Assembly (NCBI RefSeq): GCF_001424145.1
Contig: NZ_LMQM01000010.1
Location: 506,833 to 570,832 of the forward strand
DNA from: Chryseobacterium sp. Leaf404
GTDB taxonomy: Bacteria > Bacteroidota > Bacteroidia > Flavobacteriales > Weeksellaceae
Direction: 5' to 3'
DNA length: 64,000 nt
In this document: piece after piece, positions 51,245 through 59,565 of the stretch
Numbering within the stretch: position 1 is the stretch's first letter
Layout of the letters: each line of letters opens with the position of its first letter
Made by a program: the position numbers and the translations under genes
The notes under the pieces: generated by a model
What the model was told of the DNA's origin: nothing
The model's database searches: none
Seen by the model: the letters and a program-made list of their open reading frames with translations, nothing else

Positions 51245-53104
51245 TTACCTGATTTCTAAAATCAATGAAGATTTTCCCGGAATTGTAAGACTGTTTTGTA
51301 AAGAAATTTCTTTCCCGGAAATCACATCTTTTCCTTTTGTAGAAAATTTTATTGCCTCTGAAAATCGTTTTAAATCTAAATCCTCTTCTTTATCACTGTT
51401 ATTCACCACAACCATTACTGTTTCTTTTTCGTTATATCTAAAATACACAAAAACATCATTCTGAGGAACGAAATTTTTAGTTTTTCCGGTATGGATGACG
51501 TCTTTGCCTTTTCTCCATGTCAATAATTTCTGGGTGAAACCATGAAACTCCTTCTGTTCTGCAGTTTGCGAAGCCACGTTGAAAGCATTCTGCTGATCAG
51601 ATTTCCAGCCGCCCGGAAAATCTCTTCGAATATCTGCATCGCCACCTTTGTTTTTGTCGCCACGCATTCCGATTTCAGTTCCGTAGTAGATTTGTGGAAT
51701 TCCACGGACGGTTGAGATAATCGTCATTGCGAGTTTATAAGCCTTCGGATCATTATTAAACATTTCATTCCATCTCTCGGTGTCGTGATTTTCGAAGAAA
51801 ACGAGAAGATTGTTGACGTCGGGATAGAGAAAATCGTTAGTGAAACTGTTATAAAGTCTGTTCATCCCGTTATTCCAGCCTTCTTTTTCTTTAATTGCTT
51901 TCGGAAGTTCGTCGTACAGAGGAAAATCCATTACGGATGGCAAATTGGAGTTGTACTTTGCAGCCTCTCCCGTTTTTGAATCCTTTTGCCATGCAGAAAT
52001 ATGTCCTGCAGTGCTCAACCATGTCTCTCCGACAATATTAAATTTCGGATATTCGTCGGTAATGGCTTTTGCCCATTTCGCCATCGCTTCCTTGTCGTTG
52101 TACGGATAGGTATCAACACGGAAACCGCCCAGTTCAGCATATTCGATCCACCAGATCGCATTTTGGGTTAAATATTTCAAAACCAAAGGATTACTTTGAT
52201 TGATATCAGGCATCGAAGTATCAAACCAACCGTCCAGCGCTATTTTTCTGTCTGCATCTGAAGCATTTGGATCAAATTGGGACGTAATTTTGTAATTCGA
52301 ACGCTTGAAGCCTTTCTCGCCATCATCAAACCAGTGAATCCAGTCTTTGGTTGGTAAATCCTTGATGAGCCAGTGCGAAATTCCCCAGTGATTGGTTACG
52401 TAATCCATCACCAGCATCATATTTCTTTTATTGAGTTTTTGGGAAAGTTCCCTGTATTCTTCGTTGGTTCCGTATCTGCCGTCAATTTTATACAAATCGG
52501 TCTGCGCGTAACCGTGGTAAGAGTAAACTTTTTCATTATCCTCATTTACAGGAGTCAGCCAGATTGCGGTTGCTCCAAGGTTTTGAAGATAGTCGAGATT
52601 GTTGATAATTCCACGCAGATCTCCGCCGTGACGGCCGCCGGGAAGGCTTCGGTTGGTTTTTTCGGTTAAATTTGGCTGGGAATCATTTTTTTCATCGCCG
52701 TTGGCAAAACGGTCAGGCATAATCAGGTACATCAAATCTTTTGAGGTAAAAGAATTTCTGTTGGCTGAGTTTGGATTTCTGTCTTTCAGCTCATACGTGT
52801 AAGAACCTACATTTTTCTTTCCGTCTTTAACGTCGATTTTAAACTTTGAAACATTGATTTCATTCGTATTCAAAGTTACAAAAACGTAGTTCGGATTTTC
52901 TACTTTTTGAATGTCTTTTGCTTTAATTCCGTCCGAAATTTCAATTTCGTTTTTGGCAATGTCTTTTCCGTAAATGAGGAGCTGAACTTCAGGATTGTTC
53001 ATTCCTTTCCACCAAAATGCGGGTTCTACTCTGTCTAAAGGTTTTTGCGAAAACGCCAGTGCAGCGGCAGATAATGCTGCGATTGTATATGTTTTTTTCA
53101 TCAT
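51245..53104 (-). CDS. GH13 alpha-amylase / neopullulanase-like enzyme
   Basis: A 619-residue exported enzyme (MMKKTYTIAALSAAALAFSQ). An N-terminal cyclomaltodextrinase-type beta domain (about 25-115) is followed by the catalytic barrel, with LVMDYVTNHWG, the nucleophile Asp331 (GGFRVDTYPYND), the acid/base Glu360 (NIVGETWLS) and Asp441 (VFFENHDTERW). It cleaves alpha-1,4 (possibly alpha-1,6) bonds in maltodextrins, equivalent to SusA in Bacteroides. It heads a leftward operon with the YwqK-like, NTF2-like and sugar transporter genes. The first two codons are both ATG, so the start is uncertain by one residue. Confidence 0.94.
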   Translation of the reverse strand: MMKKTYTIAALSAAALAFSQKPLDRVEPAFWWKGMNNPEVQLLIYGKDIAKNEIEISDGIKAKDIQKVENPNYVFVTLNTNEINVSKFKIDVKDGKKNVGSYTYELKDRNPNSANRNSFTSKDLMYLIMPDRFANGDEKNDSQPNLTEKTNRSLPGGRHGGDLRGIINNLDYLQNLGATAIWLTPVNEDNEKVYSYHGYAQTDLYKIDGRYGTNEEYRELSQKLNKRNMMLVMDYVTNHWGISHWLIKDLPTKDWIHWFDDGEKGFKRSNYKITSQFDPNASDADRKIALDGWFDTSMPDINQSNPLVLKYLTQNAIWWIEYAELGGFRVDTYPYNDKEAMAKWAKAITDEYPKFNIVGETWLSTAGHISAWQKDSKTGEAAKYNSNLPSVMDFPLYDELPKAIKEKEGWNNGMNRLYNSFTNDFLYPDVNNLLVFFENHDTERWNEMFNNDPKAYKLAMTIISTVRGIPQIYYGTEIGMRGDKNKGGDADIRRDFPGGWKSDQQNAFNVASQTAEQKEFHGFTQKLLTWRKGKDVIHTGKTKNFVPQNDVFVYFRYNEKETVMVVVNNSDKEEDLDLKRFSEAIKFSTKGKDVISGKEISLQNSLTIPGKSSLILEIR

Positions 53105-53406
53105 AACAGATTATTTTAAATCATTCCCAAACAAAAATCGATTCTATTTCAGTTCACCGGTGGCGAGCCATTTTCAGATAAAGTAAATCCTTTTAAATTT
53201 GAATTACTGTCTTTTTTTTCGTTTCAGAATTTGACTGTAATATAAAGAAAATTTGGTTTTTTCTGTGCTAATCAAAACATTTTAACATTGTGCAAAATAT
53301 TTCTTTTTTTAAAACGCAAGATGGCAGATCGACATATCAAGAATTTTGAGCGGCATACTTTTACAGACCATTTTTTACGCTACTAATAAAGTCTTAAATT
53401 TTAGTA
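53105..53406. other. Intergenic region upstream of the GH13 gene
   Basis: About 300 AT-rich bases expected to hold the GH13 promoter. I see only a near match, TATTTTGC, on the minus strand. No ORF or clear palindrome supports a regulator site. Confidence 0.4.
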
Positions 53407-54405
53407 TTAATCTACCCTTAGAGCTTCCTGTTTTGCAATCCTATTCGCAAGCCAGCTGACATAAAACAACTGAAAACTGTGGTAGATCATTACAGGAAGA
53501 AGGAAAAGAACTTTCTGATCATCTGCAATACCAAGAACCAAAACGAAAAGACTACCGTGAACAAGAGACTTTTTTGAACCACAGAAAGTTGCAGTTATGA
53601 CATCCTGTGTTTTGAATTTCATTTTTTCTGCCAGCAATTTTGTGAGGTGATATACTGCGAAAAAGAGAAAAATAACACTGAAAGCCAGAACTAAAAACAC
53701 AAACGAAGGCACTGCAGAAAAAACGTGCTGTACGAACGCGGCAGAAAAACTTTCGTAGACTATCAGGAGGATAATCAGACGGTCAAATTCATTGATAATA
53801 TTTGAATATTTTGTAACGAGTTTTTTCAATAATGGATTGAAGATAATTCCTATAATGATTGGAAGTAAAACTTTTAATAACAGCTGCTGAAAAATTTCAC
53901 CGTTATTGTCTGAAGACGAAGAATCTGAATTCATAAAAAAACTCATCAGCAAAGGCGTCATCACAATCCCGATAATTCCGGAAACTGATGCATTGAAAAT
54001 GGCTGAAGTTACGTTTCCTCTGGCTATGGAAACCATTACTACCGACGATGAGACCGTGGATGGTAGACTTGCCAGAAAGAATATTGAAAGCCAGATATTG
54101 AAATATTCTGAATCTTTGATGAACGGATATGAAATAAAAACCAGAAACGGAAAAATAAGAAACGTAGTGGACTGAATCAGCAGGTGAAGTTTCCAGTTGG
54201 TGACGTCTTTTGCGACTTCTTTTAAATTCAGTTTTAAGCCGTAGAGGAGGAAAATTACCGCGATCCCCCAGTCTATGAATGCTGAGAGATTGAAATACTG
54301 ATTGTAGGATTCGTGAAAAGGGATCATTTTCGCCATTAAGACCATTGTAATCAGCAGAAGCAGGAAAATATTCTGTTTGCTGAAGATTGTAGCCATCAAC
54401 TTCAT
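53407..54405 (-). CDS. Bile acid:sodium symporter (BASS/SBF-like, DUF4137-type) family protein
   Basis: A 332-residue membrane protein with about ten helices (FLLLLITMVLMAKMIPFHES, IWLSIFFLASLPSTVSSSVV, SGIIGIVMTPLLMSFFMNSD). SLPSTVSSSVVMVSIARGNV and TFCGSKKSLVHGSLFVLVLG match the PSBF/YfeH branch of the BASS superfamily, which carries organic acids with Na+. The start may be ATG 54405 or 54396. It lies between the GH13 and GH97 genes in the same direction but with gaps above 200 bases on both sides. It is not an expected part of a starch locus, so co-regulation is doubtful. Confidence 0.87.
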   Translation of the reverse strand: MKLMATIFSKQNIFLLLLITMVLMAKMIPFHESYNQYFNLSAFIDWGIAVIFLLYGLKLNLKEVAKDVTNWKLHLLIQSTTFLIFPFLVFISYPFIKDSEYFNIWLSIFFLASLPSTVSSSVVMVSIARGNVTSAIFNASVSGIIGIVMTPLLMSFFMNSDSSSSDNNGEIFQQLLLKVLLPIIIGIIFNPLLKKLVTKYSNIINEFDRLIILLIVYESFSAAFVQHVFSAVPSFVFLVLAFSVIFLFFAVYHLTKLLAEKMKFKTQDVITATFCGSKKSLVHGSLFVLVLGIADDQKVLFLLPVMIYHSFQLFYVSWLANRIAKQEALRVD

Positions 54406-54491
54406 TGAGATAATTTTAAACCTTAAATTTACAAAAAAAAACTTTGCCGAAGAATTTCTACCTCCGACAAAGTCTCTAAATACGCGGTCTT

Positions 54492-54590
54492 CCCTAGCCC
54501 CGATATGAACGGCATCCTTTTTTGTTGCGGACGCAGCGGAGCGGAGACCGTGACAAAAAAGATATAGTGGATAGCGGGATTAAGCTCCTA
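54492..54590. repeat. Palindromic intergenic repeat, copy C (short form)
   Basis: The ends match copies A and B (CCCTAGCCCCGAT ... AGCTCCTA), as do GGCATCCTTTTTTGT and GACAAAAAAGATA. The central part is shorter and GC-rich (GCGGACGCAGCGGAGCGGAG). It lies 26 bases beyond the GH97 stop. Confidence 0.75.
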
Positions 54591-54616
54591 AAAAAATCAG
54601 AAGCTATCCCAGATTT

Positions 54617-56776
54617 CTACTTTACCGGCTTGATAGAAATGGCGTAACCACCGCTTCTTACCAAGTGCACAGGCAGTTTTGTTTTGCTTGTAATGGTCTT
54701 TTTATAAATATGATAAGACTGAGGATTGTTGATGTAATCTGCGTCTTTGCCATCCTGATAAATGGTTGCTTCATATCTTCTGCCTTTGTCGAGGAAAGAA
54801 AAATCTACGGTGTAATCCAAAGCTTTTTCATCTGTGATTCCTCCTACAAACCAGTTTTCTGTTCCTTTTGCTTTTCTTGCTGTGTGCACAAATTCGCCCG
54901 GCTCGGCAGATAAAATAATGGTATCATCCCAATCTGCAGCTACGTCTTTGATGAACTGGAAGGCATCCATGTGTTTCTTGTAGTTTTCAGGAAGGTCGGC
55001 AGCCATCTGCAGCGGCATGTACATCGTAACGTACAACGCCAATTGCTTTGCCAGTGTGGTTTTCACAAAACGTTTGTCGCCGGGGAAGTAATAATCGAGT
55101 TTGGTCTGGAAGATTCCTGGTGTGTAATCCATCGATCCGCCCATCCATCTTGTGAAAGGAAGAATGGTGTGGTGATCGGGATTGTTGCCACCAAAAGCAT
55201 CATATTCAGTACCTCTGGCAGCTTCCGCAGAAATGTAGTTTGGATAGGTGCGGCTTTCTCCCGTAGGACGCACAGATTCGTGAGAATTGACCATCACTTT
55301 GTACTCGTTTGCTTTTTCGACGATTCTGTAATAGTGGTTGATCATCCACTGTGAATAATGGTGCTCACCACGCGGAATCACATCGCCTACATAACCGGTT
55401 TTCACAGCATCATACCCATATCTGTTCATCAACTGAAACGCTTTGTCGGCAAATCTTTCGTAGTTGGTTGCAGAGCCTGAAGTTTCGTGGTGCATGATCA
55501 GTTTAATGCCTTTTGCGTGAGCATATTCATTCAGCATTTTGATGTCGAAATCAGGATAAGGAGTCTGAAAATCAAAAACATATTCTTTTGAACGGCCAAA
55601 CCAGTCTTCCCAACCGATGTTCCAGCCTTCGATCAGAAGACCTTCGAAGCCATTTTCTGCTGCAAAATCGATGTATTCTTTTACTTTTGTGTTGTTGGCT
55701 CCGTGGTTTCCGTTAGGAGTCAATTTGCTGAAATCTGTGGTGTCTAAATGTACATTAGATTCCGGCTGACCGTAGGCCCACTGAGATTTTCCGATGATCA
55801 TTTCCCACCAAACGCCCATGTATTTTGTTGGGTGAATGTAGGAAGTATCGGTATATTTTGTAGGTTCGTTCAGGTTAAAAAGCATTTTTGAATCCATCAC
55901 AACTTCAGCTTTTGGCGAAACGATAATTGTTCTCCAAGGCGTGGTTGCAGAGCTTTGCATGTATCCTTTTGCTCCCTGTCTGTCGGCGGTAAGATGCGTT
56001 TTTAATTTAAATTTAGCTGCATCAACTTCCAGATGAGAGGCAGGATAATCCAGCACCGCAGCTTCGGCGACATTGATATACAAAGGAGTTTTGCCCTCAA
56101 CTTTCAACATTAATGGAGACTGAACAGCATTTTTGATCAAAGTCTGTGAAGCGTTGGCATCAGCAGCTTTTGGCCATCTCGCAGGAATTTCTGATATTTT
56201 GGTTTCCTGATACTGGTATTCCTGAGAATCATAATCTGCCACCATCCACCATGCTTTCATATCTGATGGGAAATCGAATTCTGAATCTTCTTCACGGATC
56301 ACGAAATAGTTCAGATTTTTCTGTTGTGGAAATTCATATCTGAAACCCAGACCGTCATTGAAAAGACGGAATTTGATGATGATATTTCTGTCTGTTGCAG
56401 CCTGATTAAGCGTTACTGCAAACTCGTTGTAGTGGTTGATATAGTTTTTTTTCTCTCCTAAAACCGGTTGCCATATTTCGTTTTTGGAGTCTCTTTTTTC
56501 GCCGGTTTTTGTAAAGCCGTTGTTCAGATCATTTTTGGCATCTTCGGGCTTTGCAATTTCTGAGGCGAACTTTATAGAAGTATCTTTAAATAATCTCAAA
56601 CCTAATTTTGAATCTTCCAGAACCGTTTTGCCTTCATATTTTAAATTGTAGAAAGGCGCTCCGTTTTTAAGCTGAAAATTCATTTCAAATTTTCCGTCTG
56701 GAGATTTTAAGGATTGTGCATTGGCTATTCCAAACATCATTGAGAGCATGAGTGCTCCTGTTGTCATTTTCTTCAT
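54617..56776 (-). CDS. GH97 alpha-glucosidase (SusB-like)
   Basis: A 719-residue exported enzyme from ATG 56776 (MKKMTTGALMLSMMFGIANA, a signal peptide). The frame extends 17 codons further up, into a terminator hairpin, so the longer start is unlikely. The N-terminal GH97 beta-sandwich (GKFEMNFQLKNGAPFYNLKY) precedes the barrel, with GLLIEGWNIGWEDWFG, KTGYVGDVIPRGEHHYSQWM and NSHESVRPTGESRTYPNYIS. Glutamates in the HESVRPTG and EAARGTEYD regions match the inverting, SusB-type branch. It releases glucose from maltooligosaccharides in the periplasm. It follows susE behind a strong terminator. Confidence 0.93.
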   Translation of the reverse strand: MKKMTTGALMLSMMFGIANAQSLKSPDGKFEMNFQLKNGAPFYNLKYEGKTVLEDSKLGLRLFKDTSIKFASEIAKPEDAKNDLNNGFTKTGEKRDSKNEIWQPVLGEKKNYINHYNEFAVTLNQAATDRNIIIKFRLFNDGLGFRYEFPQQKNLNYFVIREEDSEFDFPSDMKAWWMVADYDSQEYQYQETKISEIPARWPKAADANASQTLIKNAVQSPLMLKVEGKTPLYINVAEAAVLDYPASHLEVDAAKFKLKTHLTADRQGAKGYMQSSATTPWRTIIVSPKAEVVMDSKMLFNLNEPTKYTDTSYIHPTKYMGVWWEMIIGKSQWAYGQPESNVHLDTTDFSKLTPNGNHGANNTKVKEYIDFAAENGFEGLLIEGWNIGWEDWFGRSKEYVFDFQTPYPDFDIKMLNEYAHAKGIKLIMHHETSGSATNYERFADKAFQLMNRYGYDAVKTGYVGDVIPRGEHHYSQWMINHYYRIVEKANEYKVMVNSHESVRPTGESRTYPNYISAEAARGTEYDAFGGNNPDHHTILPFTRWMGGSMDYTPGIFQTKLDYYFPGDKRFVKTTLAKQLALYVTMYMPLQMAADLPENYKKHMDAFQFIKDVAADWDDTIILSAEPGEFVHTARKAKGTENWFVGGITDEKALDYTVDFSFLDKGRRYEATIYQDGKDADYINNPQSYHIYKKTITSKTKLPVHLVRSGGYAISIKPVK

Positions 56777-56803
56777 GTCAGATTTATTATAAACTTTAAA
56801 AAT

Positions 56804-56833
56804 AAAAAAACTGCTGCTGTGGAGCAACAGTTT
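56804..56833 (-). terminator. Internal terminator between susE-like and GH97 genes
   Basis: An 11-bp stem, AAACTGCTGCT (56808-56818) / AGCAACAGTTT (56823-56833), with one G-U pair in RNA and a four-base loop. It is followed on the minus strand by seven T residues (56804-56810). It lies 22 bases after the SusE-like stop. Confidence 0.85.
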
Positions 56834-56854
56834 TGCTGTATAATAAGATATATT

Positions 56855-57967
56855 TTACAATTTTGTAACAGTCAGCTTATAATACGCTGAATTGTGTAAA
56901 TCTAATTCGATTTTATAATTTCCTGCAGTGGAAACTTTATATGCCGGATCACCAGTTACCGTTCCCTCAGCACTCATAAATGATTGCACTCCTGTTCCAG
57001 AAGCTAAAGTCTGATCTCCAGTGGCTGGCTGAAATTTCATACCCCAGTCATCGTTTGCTCTGAATTTGAATACTCCTGTACTGTTCAATGCAATAGAATT
57101 TATAACGTATGTTTTCGTAGTAGGATTGTAAATAAAATCAGTATCCGAACCCCAACCAGTTGGAGTTGCATCACCTATTACACCGAAGTTTGCCAAAACA
57201 GACGAGTATGTGTTGGCAGTCCAGTCAACTTTCACATAATACGTGCCAGCAGTTGCTGCTTTTATATTTTGCTCACCTGTTTCAACAAGTTTACCTGTAA
57301 GAGTACCATCATCACCTTTGTCTCCTGCCCAATCCTGATTAATCGTGAATTTGTATTCACTGTTTGGAGCAGTTACGTAAATAAATCCTCTATATTGGCT
57401 GTTTTTATCTGGAGAGAATAGATTCGCTGCATTTGCAGGATTCCAGTCTGCGTAACCTGCTGCTCCTGCGTATCCACCGGGTACATTTATCTTAGGAAAA
57501 ATCAAATCCGGGTTTGGTGTATAACCGGTCATCGATACTTTCAAAACATTCGAGTAAAACGGAGTAGCTGGATTTACGTTGGATTTTAATCTAATTTCAA
57601 TTGACTTAAGTGTGTTAGGAACTACATTTAAATCAGCCAATATATTATTAAGTTGTAAATGACTTAAAGCAAATGTATTCTGACCCATAGAAACCTCTTT
57701 CGTGGTATTTGGGCTAAAATTAGTTCCTGCAACGGCAAATTCCACAGCATTCGTAAATTGAACTGAAGGGCTAAAGGTTGGATTCTTAAATTCAAATACA
57801 AGAGCCGCCTGATCTGCAGTTGTTTCATCTAAAACAACAGTTGTTTTATTTACTGACAATGTACTTACAGAAGTATTGTTCAGCATTACTTTGTCGTCAT
57901 CTTCCTGACATGAAATTATAAAGGCGACGAGTATCCCTAAAAGAAATATTTTAAATATATTTTTCAT
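56855..57967 (-). CDS. SusE/SusF-type outer-membrane starch-binding lipoprotein
   Basis: A 370-residue lipoprotein (LGILVAFIISC, Cys20). A SusE N-terminal domain is followed by two starch-binding modules with repeated SusE/F-type elements (GGYAGAAGYADWNPANAANL, YKFTINQDWAGDKGDDGTLT, FKFRANDDWGMKFQPATGDQ). Trp and Asp residues of the WAGDKGDDG and DDWG loops resemble glycan-stacking sites. It sits on the cell surface to hold maltodextrin chains for SusCD. It is 20 bases downstream of susD in one operon, and the transcript then meets a terminator before GH97. Confidence 0.9.
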   Translation of the reverse strand: MKNIFKIFLLGILVAFIISCQEDDDKVMLNNTSVSTLSVNKTTVVLDETTADQAALVFEFKNPTFSPSVQFTNAVEFAVAGTNFSPNTTKEVSMGQNTFALSHLQLNNILADLNVVPNTLKSIEIRLKSNVNPATPFYSNVLKVSMTGYTPNPDLIFPKINVPGGYAGAAGYADWNPANAANLFSPDKNSQYRGFIYVTAPNSEYKFTINQDWAGDKGDDGTLTGKLVETGEQNIKAATAGTYYVKVDWTANTYSSVLANFGVIGDATPTGWGSDTDFIYNPTTKTYVINSIALNSTGVFKFRANDDWGMKFQPATGDQTLASGTGVQSFMSAEGTVTGDPAYKVSTAGNYKIELDLHNSAYYKLTVTKL

Positions 57968-57987
57968 TCTGAGTAATTTTTAAATAA

Positions 57988-59556
57988 TTAATATCCTGTA
58001 TTTTGTGTCAAATTAGGGTTAGACTGAAGTGCTGTAGCAGGTATAGGGAAAAGCTTGTAATTGTCAGAAATTGCGGTACCGTCTTTAGAGCCACCTTTCC
58101 ATGGCCACAAGTACGATCCTCCTGTAAATTTTCCGAATCTGATTAAATCCTGTCTTCTCACTCCTTCGAGATTAAGTTCACGACCCCTTTCGTCTAAAAT
58201 ATTTTGGAGTGTCACGGTCAGATTTCCAGCATTTGATCTATTTCTTACCTGGTTAAAATAACTTTGAGCCAATGCCATGTCAGCTCCTGCAGCCCCTCTT
58301 ACTGCACACTCTGCATACATAAGATAAGCATCACTTAATCTGAATAACGGAAAATCAGTAGAAACAAAAACTGATGGTGTTCCGTTTCCGGCAGCATTCA
58401 CATTTTGGAATTTCACAGAAGGATATCCATCTTTCCACACTTTATAATCAGTCATTTCATAGCTGTGCCCCGTAGTCCAAAATAGCTTCGCTCTCTGATC
58501 CGGACTTGCGTTTAGTGCAGCAGCAGAATTTCCAAACAGGCCGTACCAGGCCTTCGTAGCTCTGTGGCCTGCCCACGCTCCTGCATCAGGTCCTACTGAA
58601 CCATAAGTTTGCGGAGTCATCGTTTCTATACTAAGACTACCTTGAATAATATATGTTGTATTTCCAAAACTCTGACTTGAGATTGCGTCCGCAATCAAGG
58701 GAAATATGATTTCTTTCGAAGTATTATTGTCTGTCCTGAAATTTTTAGAGAAATTACTTTCAAGACTATATCCAGCTGCTATTACCTTGTTTAGATAAGG
58801 TACTGCACTGCTGTATCTATTTGTTCCGGTATACACTTCTGCATTTAGATATAATTTTGCCAAAAGAAATTGTACTGTTGCCTTGTTTGCTCTTCCATAA
58901 GAGTTCGTAGCAGGCAAAACTGCTTCAGCTTCAATTAGTTGACTCTCTACATAGTTAAAAAGTTCTGTTCTGGAGGATTCCGGAAGAGGGGCGGTTGTAC
59001 CAAAATTAGTATCATTTACCAACACACCTTTACCAAAAAGATCAATGATGTAGTAATATGACAGTGCCCGTAAAAATTTTAATTCGCCAATTGCTTCTGC
59101 TTTCTTTGCATAGCTTACATCATCTTTATTAAGAATCAGAATCAAATTGGTTGCCTGCGGTATAATATAGTATAATCTGTCATAAACATATCTGAAGAAC
59201 TTATTACTGTCAGTCCAGTTTACAGTGGTTGTCAACTGATCTAAACCATTATCTCCCCATCTGTTTTTCATACCATCAGCTGTGAAATCTTCAAGATTAA
59301 TCAGACCTCTGATAAAAGGTGATTCACCCGGATCTGCCCCCGCAACATCAGATTCACCAGACCCTCTCACACTTGACAATGCATAACTTGCATATAATCT
59401 TGAAAGTAATCCCTCTACTGCATTTGGATCCTGAGCAATTAATTGTTCTAAAGTATAATCATATTTTGGTTCTGTATCCAAATCACCAATACAAGAACTT
59501 GTAGCAAGTAAAAGCACTGTACTTAGTGTAAGTAATTTAAATTTTATATTTTTCAT
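57988..59556 (-). CDS. SusD/RagB-family nutrient-binding lipoprotein
   Basis: A 522-residue lipoprotein (LLLATSSC, Cys22). The helical TPR-like SusD fold shows LEQLIAQDPNAVEGLLSRLY, AIGELKFLRALSYYYIIDLF and the C-terminal block LDERGRELNLEGVRRQDLIR then FPIPATALQSNP. It forms the lid of the SusC channel and captures oligosaccharides on the cell surface. It starts 9 bases after susC. The substrate is inferred to be starch fragments from the neighbouring SusE, GH97 and GH13 genes. Confidence 0.95.
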   Translation of the reverse strand: MKNIKFKLLTLSTVLLLATSSCIGDLDTEPKYDYTLEQLIAQDPNAVEGLLSRLYASYALSSVRGSGESDVAGADPGESPFIRGLINLEDFTADGMKNRWGDNGLDQLTTTVNWTDSNKFFRYVYDRLYYIIPQATNLILILNKDDVSYAKKAEAIGELKFLRALSYYYIIDLFGKGVLVNDTNFGTTAPLPESSRTELFNYVESQLIEAEAVLPATNSYGRANKATVQFLLAKLYLNAEVYTGTNRYSSAVPYLNKVIAAGYSLESNFSKNFRTDNNTSKEIIFPLIADAISSQSFGNTTYIIQGSLSIETMTPQTYGSVGPDAGAWAGHRATKAWYGLFGNSAAALNASPDQRAKLFWTTGHSYEMTDYKVWKDGYPSVKFQNVNAAGNGTPSVFVSTDFPLFRLSDAYLMYAECAVRGAAGADMALAQSYFNQVRNRSNAGNLTVTLQNILDERGRELNLEGVRRQDLIRFGKFTGGSYLWPWKGGSKDGTAISDNYKLFPIPATALQSNPNLTQNTGY

Positions 59557-59565
59557 GATTTATTT

